From Blautia sp. XA-2221 (GTDB lineage: Bacteria; Bacillota; Clostridia; Lachnospirales; Lachnospiraceae), in the NCBI RefSeq assembly GCF_028767025.1, contig NZ_JAJQXX010000011.1, positions 36,752 through 100,751 of the forward strand: 64,000 nucleotides of DNA, read 5' to 3'. The notes below the pieces were generated by a model, which had not been told where the DNA came from, did not search any database, and was given only the letters and a program-made list of their open reading frames with translations. A program made the translations under genes and the position numbers. Below, in pieces: positions 9,808-19,032 of the stretch (its first letter is position 1; every line of letters begins with the position of its first letter).

Positions 9808-10122
9808 TTATTTATCGATAACCTCGCCTGTTGCTTTTGCAACACGGACTTTTTTGTCTCCGTCCATCTTGAATCCGACTCTGGTTGCTTTTCCGTCTAC
9901 TACCAGCATCACGTTAGATACATGAAGAGCGGCTTCTTTTTTTGTGATTCCGCCTGCCTGGTTTGCTGCAGATGGTTTGCTGTGCTTAGTAACCATGTTG
10001 ACGTTTTCAACGATCACGGTGTTGTCTTTTACGTTAACGGCAAGGACTTTGCCCTCTTTGCCTTTATCTTTTCCAGCGATTACTTTAACAGTGTCGCCTT
10101 TTTTAATCTTCATAGCTGACAT
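9808..10122 (-). CDS. rplX: 50S ribosomal protein L24
   Basis: A KOW-domain protein of 104 residues that starts early 50S assembly. The KOW motif appears as [23 protein letters not shown] 10122 has GGAGG seven bases upstream; the next in-frame ATG (10113) is 16 bases from it, so the first is preferred. An 11-base gap separates it from rplN. Confidence 0.97.
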   Translation of the reverse strand: MSAMKIKKGDTVKVIAGKDKGKEGKVLAVNVKDNTVIVENVNMVTKHSKPSAANQAGGITKKEAALHVSNVMLVVDGKATRVGFKMDGDKKVRVAKATGEVIDK

Positions 10123-10133
10123 TAGGCACCCTC

Positions 10134-10502
10134 CTATAATACTTCCGGAGCTAAGGAAACGATCTTCATGAATTTTTTCTCACGAAGCTCTCTGGCAACT
10201 GGTCCAAAGATACGTGTTCCTCTCGGAGTTAAATCGTCTTTAATGATTACGGCTGCATTTTCATCGAAACGGATGTAGGATCCGTCTTTACGACGAGCGC
10301 CTTTTTTGGAACGAACAACAACAGCTTTTACTACGTCACCTTTTTTAACAACGCCGCCTGGTGTTGCATCTTTAACAGTAGCAACGATAGTATCGCCGAT
10401 ATTTGCATATCTTCTTGTAGAGCCACCCATAACACGAATACAAAGGATTTCTTTTGCACCAGTGTTATCGGCAACTTTTAATCTAGTTTCCTGCTGAATC
10501 AT
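10134..10502 (-). CDS. rplN: 50S ribosomal protein L14
   Basis: The 122-residue product has the family length and starts [18 protein letters not shown]. The signature [16 protein letters not shown] and the end [12 protein letters not shown] identify L14, which forms a bridge to 16S rRNA. It is spaced 13 bases from rpsQ. Confidence 0.98.
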   Translation of the reverse strand: MIQQETRLKVADNTGAKEILCIRVMGGSTRRYANIGDTIVATVKDATPGGVVKKGDVVKAVVVRSKKGARRKDGSYIRFDENAAVIIKDDLTPRGTRIFGPVARELREKKFMKIVSLAPEVL

Positions 10503-10515
10503 ACTGGTTTCCTCC

Positions 10516-10770
10516 TTATTTAGCTTTCTCTACGATCTCAACCAGTCTCCATCTTTTGTCCTTGGACAGCGGTCTGGTTTCCATAACTTTTACGGTATCA
10601 CCGATATTGCACTCATTCTGTTCGTCATGAGCTTTTAATTTATATGTTCTCTTCACGATTTTTTTGTAAAGAGGATGTTTTACATGGTCTTCAATTGCAA
10701 CTACGATGGTCTTGTCCATCTTATTGCTGACAACCTTACCCACACGGGTTTTTCTCAGATTTCTTTCCAC
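10516..10770 (-). CDS. rpsQ: 30S ribosomal protein S17
   Basis: This 84-residue OB-fold protein binds the 5' domain of 16S rRNA. It starts [20 protein letters not shown] and contains [20 protein letters not shown], the S17 signature. It follows rpmC at a 21-base gap containing AGGAGG. Confidence 0.98.
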   Translation of the reverse strand: MERNLRKTRVGKVVSNKMDKTIVVAIEDHVKHPLYKKIVKRTYKLKAHDEQNECNIGDTVKVMETRPLSKDKRWRLVEIVEKAK

Positions 10771-10791
10771 GATTCTGTCCTCCTATATTCA

Positions 10792-11001
10792 CTATTTAGC
10801 AGCGTTAGCCTGCTCAGTGATTACTGTCTGGATTCTGGCAATATTCTTACGAACCTCTTTGATCCGGCTTGTATTGTCTAATTGATTAGTTGCATTCTGA
10901 AATCTCAGGTTAAAAAGTTCTTTCTTAGCAGCTACTAATTCTTCGTTTAATTCTGCAGCTGATTTTGCTTTTAAATCTTCTACGAATTTATTAATTTTCA
11001 C
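10792..11001 (-). CDS. rpmC: 50S ribosomal protein L29, GTG start
   Basis: A two-helix 69-residue protein near the exit tunnel, a docking site for SRP and trigger factor. The chosen start is GTG 11001 ([14 protein letters not shown]), which gives the usual L29 N-terminus and places AAGGCGGTG six bases upstream. A GTG three codons earlier overlaps that site. The start overlaps the end of rplP by 11 bases. Confidence 0.93.
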   Translation of the reverse strand: MKINKFVEDLKAKSAAELNEELVAAKKELFNLRFQNATNQLDNTSRIKEVRKNIARIQTVITEQANAAK

Positions 11002-11428
11002 TGTTATCACCGCCTTCTAAGTCTGCACGAGAAACGATTTTACATTTACATGGTAACTTGTGCATTGCAAGACGTAATGCTTCACGGGCAACCTCTTCGG
11101 ATACGCCTGCAATCTCAAACATTACACGTCCTGGCTTAACAACTGCTACCCAGTACTCCAGGGAACCTTTACCGGAACCCATACGTGTTTCTGCTGGTTT
11201 CGCTGTTACTGGTTTATCTGGGAAAATCTTAATCCAAACCTGTCCACCACGTTTGATATAACGTGTCATGGCAATACGGGCTGCCTCGATCTGGTTAGAT
11301 CTGATCCAGCACGGTTCGGTAGCAACAAGACCGAATTCACCATAATTGATTTTGTTACCTCTAAGGGCTTTACCTCTCATGGAGCCACGGAATTGTTTAC
11401 GACGTTTTACTCTTTTTGGCATTAACAT
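10991..11428 (-). CDS. rplP: 50S ribosomal protein L16
   Basis: The 145-residue product contains [13 protein letters not shown] and [20 protein letters not shown], typical of L16, which helps form the A-site finger and peptidyl-transferase surroundings. ATG 11428 overlaps the rpsC stop (TAATG), indicating coupled translation. A second ATG two codons later is the alternative. Confidence 0.97.
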   Translation of the reverse strand: MLMPKRVKRRKQFRGSMRGKALRGNKINYGEFGLVATEPCWIRSNQIEAARIAMTRYIKRGGQVWIKIFPDKPVTAKPAETRMGSGKGSLEYWVAVVKPGRVMFEIAGVSEEVAREALRLAMHKLPCKCKIVSRADLEGGDNSEN

Positions 11429-12084
11429 TATTTATCGCTCCCTTCCTTAGTTCCTTTTGTGGGAAGTACTTCACCATTGTAGACCCAAGCTTTTACGCCA
11501 ACTTTGCCGTAAGTTGTGTCTGCCTCTGCGAAGCCGTAGTCGATGTCAGCACGAAGTGTCTGAAGCGGAATAGTTCCTTCGCTGTAGAACTCTGTACGAG
11601 CCATATCAGCACCGCCAAGACGTCCGGATACAGATGTTTTGATACCTTTTGCTCCGGCTTTCATTGTTCTCTGCATTGTAGATTTCATTGCGCGACGGAA
11701 AGAAATACGGTTCTCAAGCTGAAGTGCAATGTTCTCTGCAACAAGCTGTGCATCTCTGTCCGGTCTCTTAACTTCTTTGATATCAACGATCAGTTTTTTA
11801 TCTGTATATTTCTGAAGTTCAGCTTTTACTTTTTCGATCTCAGATCCGCCTTTACCGATTACGATACCCGGTTTAGCAGTGTAGATGATGATCTTAACTC
11901 TGTCAGATGCTCTTTCGATCTCAATCTTGGAAACACCTGCGCTGTACAGTTTTTTCTTCAAAAATGTTCTGATATTGTAGTCTTCAACCAGATAATCTGC
12001 GAAGTCAGCTTCTGCATACCATCTGGAATCCCAATCCTTAATAACACCGACTCTAAGGCCATGTGGATTAACTTTCTGTCCCAT
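11428..12084 (-). CDS. rpsC: 30S ribosomal protein S3
   Basis: The 218-residue product starts [20 protein letters not shown]. It has a KH domain with [17 protein letters not shown] and a C-terminal domain with [19 protein letters not shown]3 lines the mRNA entry channel. It lies 11 bases after rplV. Confidence 0.98.
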   Translation of the reverse strand: MGQKVNPHGLRVGVIKDWDSRWYAEADFADYLVEDYNIRTFLKKKLYSAGVSKIEIERASDRVKIIIYTAKPGIVIGKGGSEIEKVKAELQKYTDKKLIVDIKEVKRPDRDAQLVAENIALQLENRISFRRAMKSTMQRTMKAGAKGIKTSVSGRLGGADMARTEFYSEGTIPLQTLRADIDYGFAEADTTYGKVGVKAWVYNGEVLPTKGTKEGSDK

Positions 12085-12095
12085 GCTTTTCCTCC

Positions 12096-12485
12096 TTATC
12101 TTTCATCCAGCACGATGGTGATATGGCTTGTTCTCTTCTCGATTCTGTAAGCTCTACCCTGTGCTCTTGGCTGAATCCGCTTCATTGTAGGTCCTTTGTT
12201 TGCATAGCACTCTGCAATGTAGAGGTTTTCTGCGCTCATACCGTTGTTGTTCTCAGCGTTTGCGATTGCTGACTCAAGCAGCTTTTTGAGAACGCTGGAA
12301 GCATATCTCGGGTTGTATGTGAGGATACCAAGTGCTGCCTGCACATCTTTGCCACGGATTGCATCTAATACATAGCATGCTTTCTGAACAGAAACTCTTG
12401 CATAAGATAATTTTGCAGACGGTCTTGTCTCTTTATTATTCTCATTTCTGGCTCTCTTAATCTGGCTTCTATGTCCCTTTGCCAT
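12096..12485 (-). CDS. rplV: 50S ribosomal protein L22
   Basis: The 129-residue product reaches into the exit tunnel with its hairpin. Typical segments are [26 protein letters not shown] and the C-terminal [20 protein letters not shown]. It has an N-terminal stretch rich in charge and Asn ([13 protein letters not shown]). A 125-base gap to rpsS contains GTCACCGG/CACGGTGA inverted repeats but no gene. Confidence 0.98.
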   Translation of the reverse strand: MAKGHRSQIKRARNENNKETRPSAKLSYARVSVQKACYVLDAIRGKDVQAALGILTYNPRYASSVLKKLLESAIANAENNNGMSAENLYIAECYANKGPTMKRIQPRAQGRAYRIEKRTSHITIVLDER

Positions 12486-12610
12486 TTTAAAGTGCCTCCT
12501 TTCTTGTAATCAATCATCTATAGGAATCACCGTGGCCACCCTTCACTGATGTCCGGTGACCAGGCGAATTTTCTTATTTTATCTGCGAACTGCTGTTACA
12601 GGTTCACAAA

Positions 12611-12892
12611 TTATCTGACACCGGATTTCTTTTCGTCTTTTCCGTGTCCTCTGTAAGTTCTTGTTGCGACGAACTCACCGAGTTTGTGTCCTACCATATC
12701 CTCTGTAACGTATACCGGAACATGCTTTCTTCCGTCATGGACAGCGATTGTATGTCCTACGAAGGAAGGGAAGATGGTGGAACGACGTGACCATGTTTTG
12801 ATCACGGATTTATCGTTTGCAGCATTCATAGCGTCAACCTTTTTCAGCAGGCTTGCATCTGCGAAAGGTCCTTTTTTCAATGAACGAGACAT
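12611..12892 (-). CDS. rpsS: 30S ribosomal protein S19
   Basis: The 93-residue product starts [19 protein letters not shown] and contains [20 protein letters not shown] and [17 protein letters not shown]19 binds 16S rRNA in the 30S head, next to S13. It follows rplB by 15 bases. Confidence 0.98.
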   Translation of the reverse strand: MSRSLKKGPFADASLLKKVDAMNAANDKSVIKTWSRRSTIFPSFVGHTIAVHDGRKHVPVYVTEDMVGHKLGEFVATRTYRGHGKDEKKSGVR

Positions 12893-12907
12893 TCTGTACC
12901 CTCCTTA

Positions 12908-13753
12908 TTATTTCGCTAAAGCTTTTCCATCGCGTCTTCTTACGATGAGCTTGTTGGACTGTTTGTTTTTCTTTCTTGTCTTCAGACCAAGAGCAGGTTT
13001 GCCCCATGGTGTACACGGACCCGGACGGCCGATACCGGTCTTTCCTTCACCACCACCATGCGGATGGTCATTCGGGTTCATTACAGAACCACGAACTGTA
13101 GGTCTGATTCCCATGTGACGTTTACGTCCAGCTTTACCGATGTTTACAAGGTTGTGGTCACCGTTTCCAACTTCACCGATTGTTGCGCGGCATACAAGCG
13201 GAACCATTCTCATTTCACCTGACGGTAATCTTAATGTTGCATATTTGCCTTCTTTAGCCATTAACTGAGCGCCATTTCCAGCAGAACGAACCATCTGTCC
13301 GCCTTTTCCTGGATGAAGCTCAATGTTGTGGATCATAGTACCAACCGGGATAAGTTCCAGTGGCAGGCAGTTACCAACGCGGATTTCTGCCTCCGGTCCG
13401 TTCATGACTTTCTGTCCAACCTTAAGCCCTTCCGGAGCAAGGATGTAAGCTTTCTCGCCGTCTGCGTAGCAGATCAGAGCGATGTTTGCTGTTCTGTTCG
13501 GATCGTACTCGATTGTTTTAACTGTTGCCGGGATACCATCTTTTCTTCTCTTGAAGTCGATGATTCTGTATTTTCTTCTGCTTCCGCCTCCGCGGTGTCT
13601 TACAGTGATCTTGCCCTGGTTGTTACGTCCGGCATTTTTCTTTAAAGACACTACTAAGGATTTCTCTGGGGTGCTTGTTGTGATCTCAGAGAAGTCAGAA
13701 CCAGTCATATGTCTTCTTGACGGTGTATATGGGTTATAGGTCTTAATTCCCAT
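12908..13753 (-). CDS. rplB: 50S ribosomal protein L2
   Basis: The 281-residue product starts [20 protein letters not shown]. It shows the [12 protein letters not shown] segment and the near-universal [15 protein letters not shown] motif whose His is important for peptidyl transfer. It is a primary 23S rRNA binder. A 71-base AT-rich gap separates it from rplW. Confidence 0.98.
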   Translation of the reverse strand: MGIKTYNPYTPSRRHMTGSDFSEITTSTPEKSLVVSLKKNAGRNNQGKITVRHRGGGSRRKYRIIDFKRRKDGIPATVKTIEYDPNRTANIALICYADGEKAYILAPEGLKVGQKVMNGPEAEIRVGNCLPLELIPVGTMIHNIELHPGKGGQMVRSAGNGAQLMAKEGKYATLRLPSGEMRMVPLVCRATIGEVGNGDHNLVNIGKAGRKRHMGIRPTVRGSVMNPNDHPHGGGEGKTGIGRPGPCTPWGKPALGLKTRKKNKQSNKLIVRRRDGKALAK

Positions 13754-13824
13754 GGTGTTTCTCCTTTCGAATATTAATTATCATGCTTTCCAGCATATAT
13801 TCGCAATCGCTATGCGGTTTCTAA

Positions 13825-14124
13825 TCAAAGTCCCTCGAAGATTTCGATATCTTTGCTTTCCTCTGTAAGAGCTACGATTGCTTTTTTGGTTTTAGCTGTT
13901 TTTCCAACAACCATACCACGGCGTTTCTTTTTACCATCGTTGTTCATGGTGTTTACGCTCTTAACTTTTGTTCCTTCAAACATCTTCTCAACAGCTTCTT
14001 TGATCTGAGCTTTGTTTGCTTCCGGATGTACGAGGAATGTATATTTTTTCTCACCCATGATGTTCATGGATTTCTCTGTAATCACAGGTTTCAGGATTAC
14101 GTCATAATATTTGATATCTGCCAT
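13825..14124 (-). CDS. rplW: 50S ribosomal protein L23
   Basis: The 99-residue product sits at the tunnel exit and docks trigger factor and SRP. It contains [16 protein letters not shown] and [20 protein letters not shown], both characteristic. Its start overlaps the rplD stop by one base (14124), so the two are coupled. Confidence 0.98.
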   Translation of the reverse strand: MADIKYYDVILKPVITEKSMNIMGEKKYTFLVHPEANKAQIKEAVEKMFEGTKVKSVNTMNNDGKKKRRGMVVGKTAKTKKAIVALTEESKDIEIFEGL

Positions 14125-14744
14125 TATGCGTACACCTCCTCAATGGATGCTACTGCATCTTTTGTAACCACTACAGTATTGTGTTTCATAACATCATATA
14201 CGTTCATAGTGTTTACTGTTGCAGTCTGTACATCAGCGATGTTTCTTGCGGAAAGTACTACGTTCTTATCATCAGAAGCTGTGATAACCAGAGCTTTCTC
14301 TGCTTTCAGGTTTGTAAGCACTCTCTGCATTTCTTTTGTCTTAACCTCAGCAAGTGCAAGGCTGTCAACAACTACCAGTTTATTGTCCTGAACTTTAGAA
14401 GTCAGAGCGGATTTCAGAGCTGCTCTTCTTTCTTTTTTGTTCATTTTTACTTCATAGTCTCTCGGAACCGGAGCGAATACAACACCGCCGCCAGTCCACT
14501 GTGGTGCGCGGATGGAACCCTGTCTTGCATGACCTGTTCCTTTCTGTCTCCACGGTTTTCTTCCGCCGCCGCTTACTTCAGAACGAGTTTTTGCTTTCTG
14601 AGTACCCTGGCGTTTATTTGCAAGCTGACGAACAACAGCAAGGTGAACCAGATGCTCGTTGATCTCTACACCGAACACTGCATCGTTCAGCTCCATTGTT
14701 CCAACTTCATTGCCTTCCATATTATAAACAGTTACGTTTGCCAT
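14124..14744 (-). CDS. rplD: 50S ribosomal protein L4
   Basis: A 206-residue product with the tunnel loop motif [20 protein letters not shown] and the globular domain around [16 protein letters not shown]. In several bacteria free L4 represses the S10 operon by binding its leader. The folded leader upstream of rpsJ makes a similar feedback possible, by inference. Confidence 0.98.
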   Translation of the reverse strand: MANVTVYNMEGNEVGTMELNDAVFGVEINEHLVHLAVVRQLANKRQGTQKAKTRSEVSGGGRKPWRQKGTGHARQGSIRAPQWTGGGVVFAPVPRDYEVKMNKKERRAALKSALTSKVQDNKLVVVDSLALAEVKTKEMQRVLTNLKAEKALVITASDDKNVVLSARNIADVQTATVNTMNVYDVMKHNTVVVTKDAVASIEEVYA

Positions 14745-14766
14745 TCTGATGCTCCTCCTTTCTCAA

Positions 14767-15399
14767 TTATAAAGACTTTACTGATTCTTTGATGGTCACC
14801 AGAGATTTCTTAGGTCCTGGAACAGCACCTTTAACTAACAGTAAATTGTTCTCTGTATCTACGCGTACGATTTCAAGGTTCTGTACAGTTACCTGAACAT
14901 TTCCCATCTGACCTGGCATCTTTTTGCCCTTGAATACTTTACTCGGATCAGATGCAGAACCGTTGGAACCTGCATGACGGTGATATTTGGAACCGTGAGC
15001 CATAGGTCCTCTGGACTGTCCGTGTCTCTTGATCGCACCCTGGAAGCCTTTACCTTTTGAGATTGCAGTTGCATCGATGTGCTCGCCTGCAGCAAAGATG
15101 TCAGCTTTAATTTCCTGTCCTACCTGATATTCAGCAGCGTTGTCAAATCTGAATTCTTTCAGGAATCTCTTTACGTCAACGCCTGCTTTTTCAAAGTGGC
15201 CTTTTTCCGGTTTGTTGACCAGTTTCTCTCTGATCTCACCAAAACCAACCTGAACTGCTGCATATCCGTCGTTCTCCTCAGTTTTAACCTGAGTTACCAC
15301 ACACGGACCAGCCTGTAAAACTGTTACCGGAATCAGAAGACCATCTTCATTGAAGATCTGAGTCATTCCGACTTTTGTAGCTAAGATAGCTTTCTTCAT
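14767..15399 (-). CDS. rplC: 50S ribosomal protein L3
   Basis: ATG 15399 starts [20 protein letters not shown], the universal L3 start, with AGGAGG eight bases upstream. Upstream in-frame codons have no such site. The 210-residue protein includes [19 protein letters not shown], the loop reaching toward the peptidyl-transferase centre, and [12 protein letters not shown]. Confidence 0.97.
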   Translation of the reverse strand: MKKAILATKVGMTQIFNEDGLLIPVTVLQAGPCVVTQVKTEENDGYAAVQVGFGEIREKLVNKPEKGHFEKAGVDVKRFLKEFRFDNAAEYQVGQEIKADIFAAGEHIDATAISKGKGFQGAIKRHGQSRGPMAHGSKYHRHAGSNGSASDPSKVFKGKKMPGQMGNVQVTVQNLEIVRVDTENNLLLVKGAVPGPKKSLVTIKESVKSL

Positions 15400-15425
15400 T
15401 ACATTTTCCTCCTTATAGCGGATTA

Positions 15426-15534
15426 CCCGTCCGGGCAATCATATAGTTTTTGAAGCACTCGGGATTCCGAGTGAACTTACCTTGTTCATATGCCGACTGA
15501 CCTGAGCCAGCCAGCACGCAGTACCGGGTACTGC
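15426..15534 (-). other. Hairpin-rich spacer between rpsJ and rplC
   Basis: Three perfect short stems fall in this gap: GCAGTAC/GTACTGC (15518-15534) directly behind the rpsJ stop, CACTCGG/CCGAGTG with a GATT loop (15456-15473), and CCCG/CGGG (15426-15435) close to the rplC ribosome binding site. None has a T-run, so none looks like a terminator. They may protect the message or modulate rplC initiation. Confidence 0.5.
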
Positions 15535-15852
15535 TTATTTTGTTTTCATTTTGATATCGATGTGAACACCTGCCGGCATTTCCAGTCTGGAAAGTGCGTC
15601 TACAGTTTTCTGAGTAGGTGTCATGATATCGATGAGTCTCTTATGAGTTCTCTGCTCGAACTGCTCTCTGGAATCTTTGTATTTGTGAACAGCTCTTAAG
15701 ATTGTTACAACCTCTTTTTTTGTCGGAAGCGGAACCGGTCCACTTACCTTTGCACCGTTCTTCTTAACAGTGTCGATGATTTTTGCTGCAGATGCATCTA
15801 CTAACTGATGATCATAAGCTTTTAATGTGATTCTCATTACCTGATTTGCCAT
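15535..15852 (-). CDS. rpsJ: 30S ribosomal protein S10
   Basis: The 105-residue product contains [20 protein letters not shown] and [19 protein letters not shown]10 signatures. It is a 30S head protein that also acts as NusE in antitermination. ATG 15852 has AGGAGG upstream. It is the promoter-proximal gene of the 25-gene cluster. Confidence 0.98.
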   Translation of the reverse strand: MANQVMRITLKAYDHQLVDASAAKIIDTVKKNGAKVSGPVPLPTKKEVVTILRAVHKYKDSREQFEQRTHKRLIDIMTPTQKTVDALSRLEMPAGVHIDIKMKTK

Positions 15853-15890
15853 AAAAAAAGTCTCCTCCTATTCGTACTCAATTATGCAGT

Positions 15891-15991
15891 ACGACAAGCG
15901 GCGACTGTACACATCTCCGTGTGTGTCCTAAGACATCTCTTCACACGCCCATCCCAAGATGGTTATTGAACTCTGTACAGTGACTTGTCGT
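15891..15991 (-). ncRNA. Structured leader of the S10-spc operon
   Basis: On the transcript strand an outer stem ACGACAAG/CTTGTCGT (15984-15991 with 15891-15898) and a second stem TGTACAG/CTGTACA (15974-15980 with 15905-15911, reading plus-strand) enclose two hairpins. These are CCATC-TTGG-GATGG and GTGTG-AAGA-GATG-TCTT-CACAC. It lies between the promoter and the rpsJ ribosome binding site, the position of known r-protein autoregulatory leaders. The ligand (L4 by analogy) is inferred. Confidence 0.7.
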
Positions 15992-16082
15992 CAGTTTCCT
16001 AACTTGACATTCGCTCCACGGAAAACCTGCTAATTAAAGCAGCAACCTCTCGCTTCATTGCTATCATGTCACAGCAGTTATC

Positions 16083-16111
16083 AGTATACACAATGATTTC
16101 CAATAATGCAA
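16083..16111 (-). promoter_or_regulatory. Sigma-A promoter of the S10-spc operon
   Basis: TTGCAT (16106-16111) and TATACT (16083-16088) are exactly 17 bases apart on the minus strand. The spacing puts the start of transcription near 16076, about 220 nt before rpsJ. Confidence 0.75.
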
Positions 16112-16309
16112 GTACTTTTTTCAATTTTTTTATTTTTTCTTACGCAAGGAAATTTCTATGTCATATATATCGGATCAGACACGTAAAATAACGGGATTCT
16201 CTTTTATATACAGCCCAAACACTTTGTAGGATATCCGACACTTCCCTATCATTTTCATAACCATATATAATAGGAAAGATTTTTCTGTTTCTGTCTCATA
16301 AAATTAGTT

Positions 16310-16460
16310 TTTATATGCGCCAGTATTTATTATTGAGCCGCTTTTTATTGTAAAACCTCTTTTATTAGTGAAGAGCTTTCATTATAGAACCGCATTTATT
16401 ATAAAACCATTTTTATCATTGAATCCCTTTTATTATTGAGCCTCTTTTATTATAGGACTC
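16310..16460. repeat. Degenerate tandem repeat, roughly 17-bp unit, about eight copies
   Basis: Variants of TTTTATTATTGAGCCTC follow each other, for example at 16326, 16342, 16393, 16410, 16426 and 16443. They differ at a few bases and vary by 1-4 bases in length. The stretch lies between the ribosomal promoter and the terminator of the next gene. There is no gene in it. Confidence 0.65.
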
Positions 16461-16506
16461 AAAAAACAGCGCAGACGGAACTTTTTGTTCCTGTCTGCGC
16501 TGTTTT
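16461..16506 (-). terminator. Rho-independent terminator of the 16510-17631 gene
   Basis: On the minus strand AACAGCGCAGAC-A-GGAAC pairs with GTTCC-GTCTGCGCTGTT across an AAAAA loop and runs into TTTT. It begins within four bases of the stop codon. Confidence 0.92.
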
Positions 16507-16509
16507 GTT

Positions 16510-17631
16510 TTAATCCTCTTCGCTTTCTTCTGTATCTCCTCCAAGAATATCAGAATAATCAAAAAGTGTTACTTTTGTAATGGAATCTCTCACAATGTCA
16601 GGAGCATCGCCTTCTCTTTTTGCCTTATCTGCAAGCTGGGCGGCTGTCCATACCGGCATTGCCATTTTTTTGATCTCAACAGGAGTTTCTTCTTCCTCCC
16701 ACTCTTCTTCCACGCTCTTCATACGGTTTCTTTCTTCCTGAAGATCCCGGAAGCTCGGAAGCTCTTCTGTGCGCTCAGACGGAACATCTGCTGTTGCTGC
16801 TTCTTCAGCCGTAGCAGCTGCGATTTCCTTTTTAAGAAGCTCGTGAGCCTCACTGGCAGCTGCCTGCATATTCTCAGGATGGACGCCTGTTCTTTCCTGA
16901 GTTCTTACCGGACGTTCCTGCTCTTCCTCCTCCAGATCGTCCTCATAGATTTCATCTACAAATCCGCCTGTACGGATTTTCTTTCTTCTCTCTTTTTCTT
17001 CTTTTTTTGCCCTTTTTCTGCGATCTTTCTCACCGTAAAGAAGCTCTCTGTCCTCTTCCTGCATCCGTCTCTCGCGGGCTTTTTCTTCCATTTTAAGTTC
17101 TTTCTGAGTTTTAAGGTATCTGCGGTCTCCCTGAAGATCCTCATATTCATCCAGAGTCTCAGGCTTCTTCCACAGTTCTGCGATCACATAAAGTATGATC
17201 AGGAAAAGAACTGCAAGGGCAAGAACAATGATCCCTTCTGTACTCTCTGTTGCTGCCATAAGATAACCGATCAGCGGAATTGTGATCACAACCTTCGGAA
17301 CCCAGTTCTTTACAGATACGTTAATATTCTCAGATACCGCAGATTCCGGATCAATGGCAACTCCTGTATTTGTCTGTCTGTCAACACTTACAAGGTTATA
17401 ACGATATGTACCCTCTCCATCCTGTACAAGAATCGGAGCGCCTGCATTTACAGTTTCAGTCTTTACCGGGATTGCATAGGTCACAGATCCCATTGCAAGA
17501 TTTGTTTCCTTATTTTTATTATCAATGATCACAGTTTTTATTCCAAAAAACGGTGGCAGTGCCAGTCCAAGCACTATGGCAATCGTACAGACTATCACGA
17601 AATGTACGATAAATTTCAAAAATTTAGACAT
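16510..17631 (-). CDS. Two-helix membrane protein resembling the C-terminal part of SipW-type signal peptidase; no catalytic residues seen
   Basis: ATG 17631 (MSKFLKFIVHFVIVC) has GAGGG eight bases upstream and gives 373 residues. Helix 1 is near residues 5-27. An outside domain of about 90 residues follows, then helix 2 near 125-155. The segment WVPKVVITIPLIGYL before helix 2 resembles the end of SipW-like peptidases (a GKVVxxIPxxGY pattern), and VKTETVNAGAPILVQ resembles their beta-fold. The Ser/Lys (or Ser/His) catalytic box is not present. The remaining ~215 residues are a very charged, Lys/Arg- then Glu-rich cytosolic tail. It is a single gene with its own terminator. Function unknown. 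Confidence 0.6.
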   Translation of the reverse strand: MSKFLKFIVHFVIVCTIAIVLGLALPPFFGIKTVIIDNKNKETNLAMGSVTYAIPVKTETVNAGAPILVQDGEGTYRYNLVSVDRQTNTGVAIDPESAVSENINVSVKNWVPKVVITIPLIGYLMAATESTEGIIVLALAVLFLIILYVIAELWKKPETLDEYEDLQGDRRYLKTQKELKMEEKARERRMQEEDRELLYGEKDRRKRAKKEEKERRKKIRTGGFVDEIYEDDLEEEEQERPVRTQERTGVHPENMQAAASEAHELLKKEIAAATAEEAATADVPSERTEELPSFRDLQEERNRMKSVEEEWEEEETPVEIKKMAMPVWTAAQLADKAKREGDAPDIVRDSITKVTLFDYSDILGGDTEESEED

Positions 17632-17758
17632 TTGTATATCCCTCACTTCTGTTTTTGTGGTAGTAGTGTTTTGAATACTTTAGTTATTATACCTTGTTTT
17701 TTTGCCACGGTCAACTTATAATGTCACATATCGAATATTAATTTCAAGGAGGAAGTTT

Positions 17759-18664
17759 ATGGATTTTCTGAATCTGCTTTCACAATACCGAACGCCTGCG
17801 TTTGATATTTTTTTTCAGGGTATTACGCTTCTGGCCCAGGAAACCTTTGTAGTTGTAGTAATCTGCTGGCTTTTCTGGTGTTCTAACAAAAAACTTGCCT
17901 ACTGTCTCGGTTTTACATACTTTACTTCCGGCCTTCTTGTTCAGGGGCTGAAAATAACTTTCCGTGTCCCCCGGCCCTGGCTTCTGGATCCTGCCTTTGA
18001 GCCTGTCGCTTCTGCTGTTCCGGGTGCAACCGGATATTCTTTTCCAAGCGGTCACACCCAGAGCATTACCGCTCTTCTCGGTACCCTTGGACTGTATTCC
18101 AGAAAAAAGCTCCAGCGTTTTCTGTGCGCGCTTTTTATTCTGCTTGTAGGATTTTCCCGGATGTATCTGGGCTGTCATACTCCTCAGGATGTGATTGTAT
18201 CTTTTCTTGTCACGTTCCTGTGTGTGATACTCTGCTATTCTTTCCTATATAAAAGAGAGTTCGCTGTGGGAAAAGAGCTTTTTATCTCTGTATGTATGGC
18301 TGCAGTGTGCCTGGCGCTTCTAATCTATACAACCGTTCTTTATAAAAGCGGAACCATTGAATTCCATTATGCGCAGGACTGCATCAAAGCCTGCGGCGCC
18401 GGTTTTGCCTTTGCTGTTGGCTATTATATTACAGAAACTCATATTTCCTTTACCCCGCCTGATGGTACAAAAAAACGTATCCGCCGTTTTCTTGTAGGTA
18501 TGGCAGTGACCCTGCTTCTTCAAGTTGGACTGAAGCCACTGATCGGCGAGTCGCTTCCGGCTTCTTTTGCACGGTACTTTATTGTAGTTATCTGGATTGT
18601 AACCGTTTACCCGTTTCTCTTTTCAAGAAGGCGGCAAACCTCCTGCGGCAAGGCTCAGGCCTAA
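17759..18664 (+). CDS. PAP2-family membrane phosphatase
   Basis: ATG 17759 has AAGGAGG six bases upstream and encodes 301 residues; more upstream frames lack a site. The three PAP2 motifs are present: KITFRVPRPW (KxxxxxxRP), PSGHT, and SRMYLGCHTPQDV (SRxxxxxHxxxD). Several membrane helices surround them. Members dephosphorylate lipid phosphates such as undecaprenyl pyrophosphate or phosphatidate at the outer membrane face. The substrate cannot be told from sequence. The gene is alone on the plus strand between two minus-strand units. Confidence 0.88.
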   Translation: MDFLNLLSQYRTPAFDIFFQGITLLAQETFVVVVICWLFWCSNKKLAYCLGFTYFTSGLLVQGLKITFRVPRPWLLDPAFEPVASAVPGATGYSFPSGHTQSITALLGTLGLYSRKKLQRFLCALFILLVGFSRMYLGCHTPQDVIVSFLVTFLCVILCYSFLYKREFAVGKELFISVCMAAVCLALLIYTTVLYKSGTIEFHYAQDCIKACGAGFAFAVGYYITETHISFTPPDGTKKRIRRFLVGMAVTLLLQVGLKPLIGESLPASFARYFIVVIWIVTVYPFLFSRRRQTSCGKAQA

Positions 18665-18715
18665 AAAACAAAGCCGCTTTACTGCTCTTTTTCATTTTGA
18701 TAAGTAAATCTGACA

Positions 18716-18757
18716 TAAAAAAACACCTCCCTGAATTGGTCTTCCTTCCGGGCGGTG
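18716..18757. terminator. Bidirectional terminator between the PAP2 gene and crh-like gene
   Basis: AAAACACC..CCC and GGG.GGTGTTTT form a stem that has A-runs on one side and T-runs on the other, so it can stop both converging transcripts. Confidence 0.8.
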
Positions 18758-18774
18758 TTTTTATTTACATTTAT

Positions 18775-19032
18775 TTAATTTTGATTACTTAAATACCGTT
18801 CTATACTGCTCATAGCAGCTTCTTCATCTTCTCCATTAGCGGAAAGTGTAATTTCCTCACCTGAATCCAGCCCCAGAGTCATCATCCCCATAATGCTCTT
18901 TGCATTGACTTTTTTCTTTCCGATCTCAACATATATCTCGCTGTTAAACTGGCTGGCTACCTGTACCAGCTGCGCCACCGGGCGTGCTTCAAGACCAGTA
19001 GACAGTTGAATTGTAACAGGTTTTTTAATCAT
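18775..19032 (-). CDS. Crh-like HPr paralogue with Glu at position 15
   Basis: The 85-residue protein has the HPr fold. The PTS phosphorylation site His15 is replaced by Glu (GLEARPVAQ, codon GAA). The regulatory Ser region is kept (VNAKSIMGMMTL). In B. subtilis Crh has Gln15 and works only through Ser46-P as a CcpA co-regulator, so a regulatory rather than sugar-transport role is likely here. As in B. subtilis it lies directly behind whiA, with an ATGA overlap. A true PTS HPr must be encoded elsewhere. Confidence 0.85.
   Translation of the reverse strand: MIKKPVTIQLSTGLEARPVAQLVQVASQFNSEIYVEIGKKKVNAKSIMGMMTLGLDSGEEITLSANGEDEEAAMSSIERYLSNQN

Noticed and set aside
11416..12150. 244-codon plus-strand frame opposite rpsC
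   Set aside because: Antisense to S3 and L22, Cys/Phe-rich nonsense composition, no start context.
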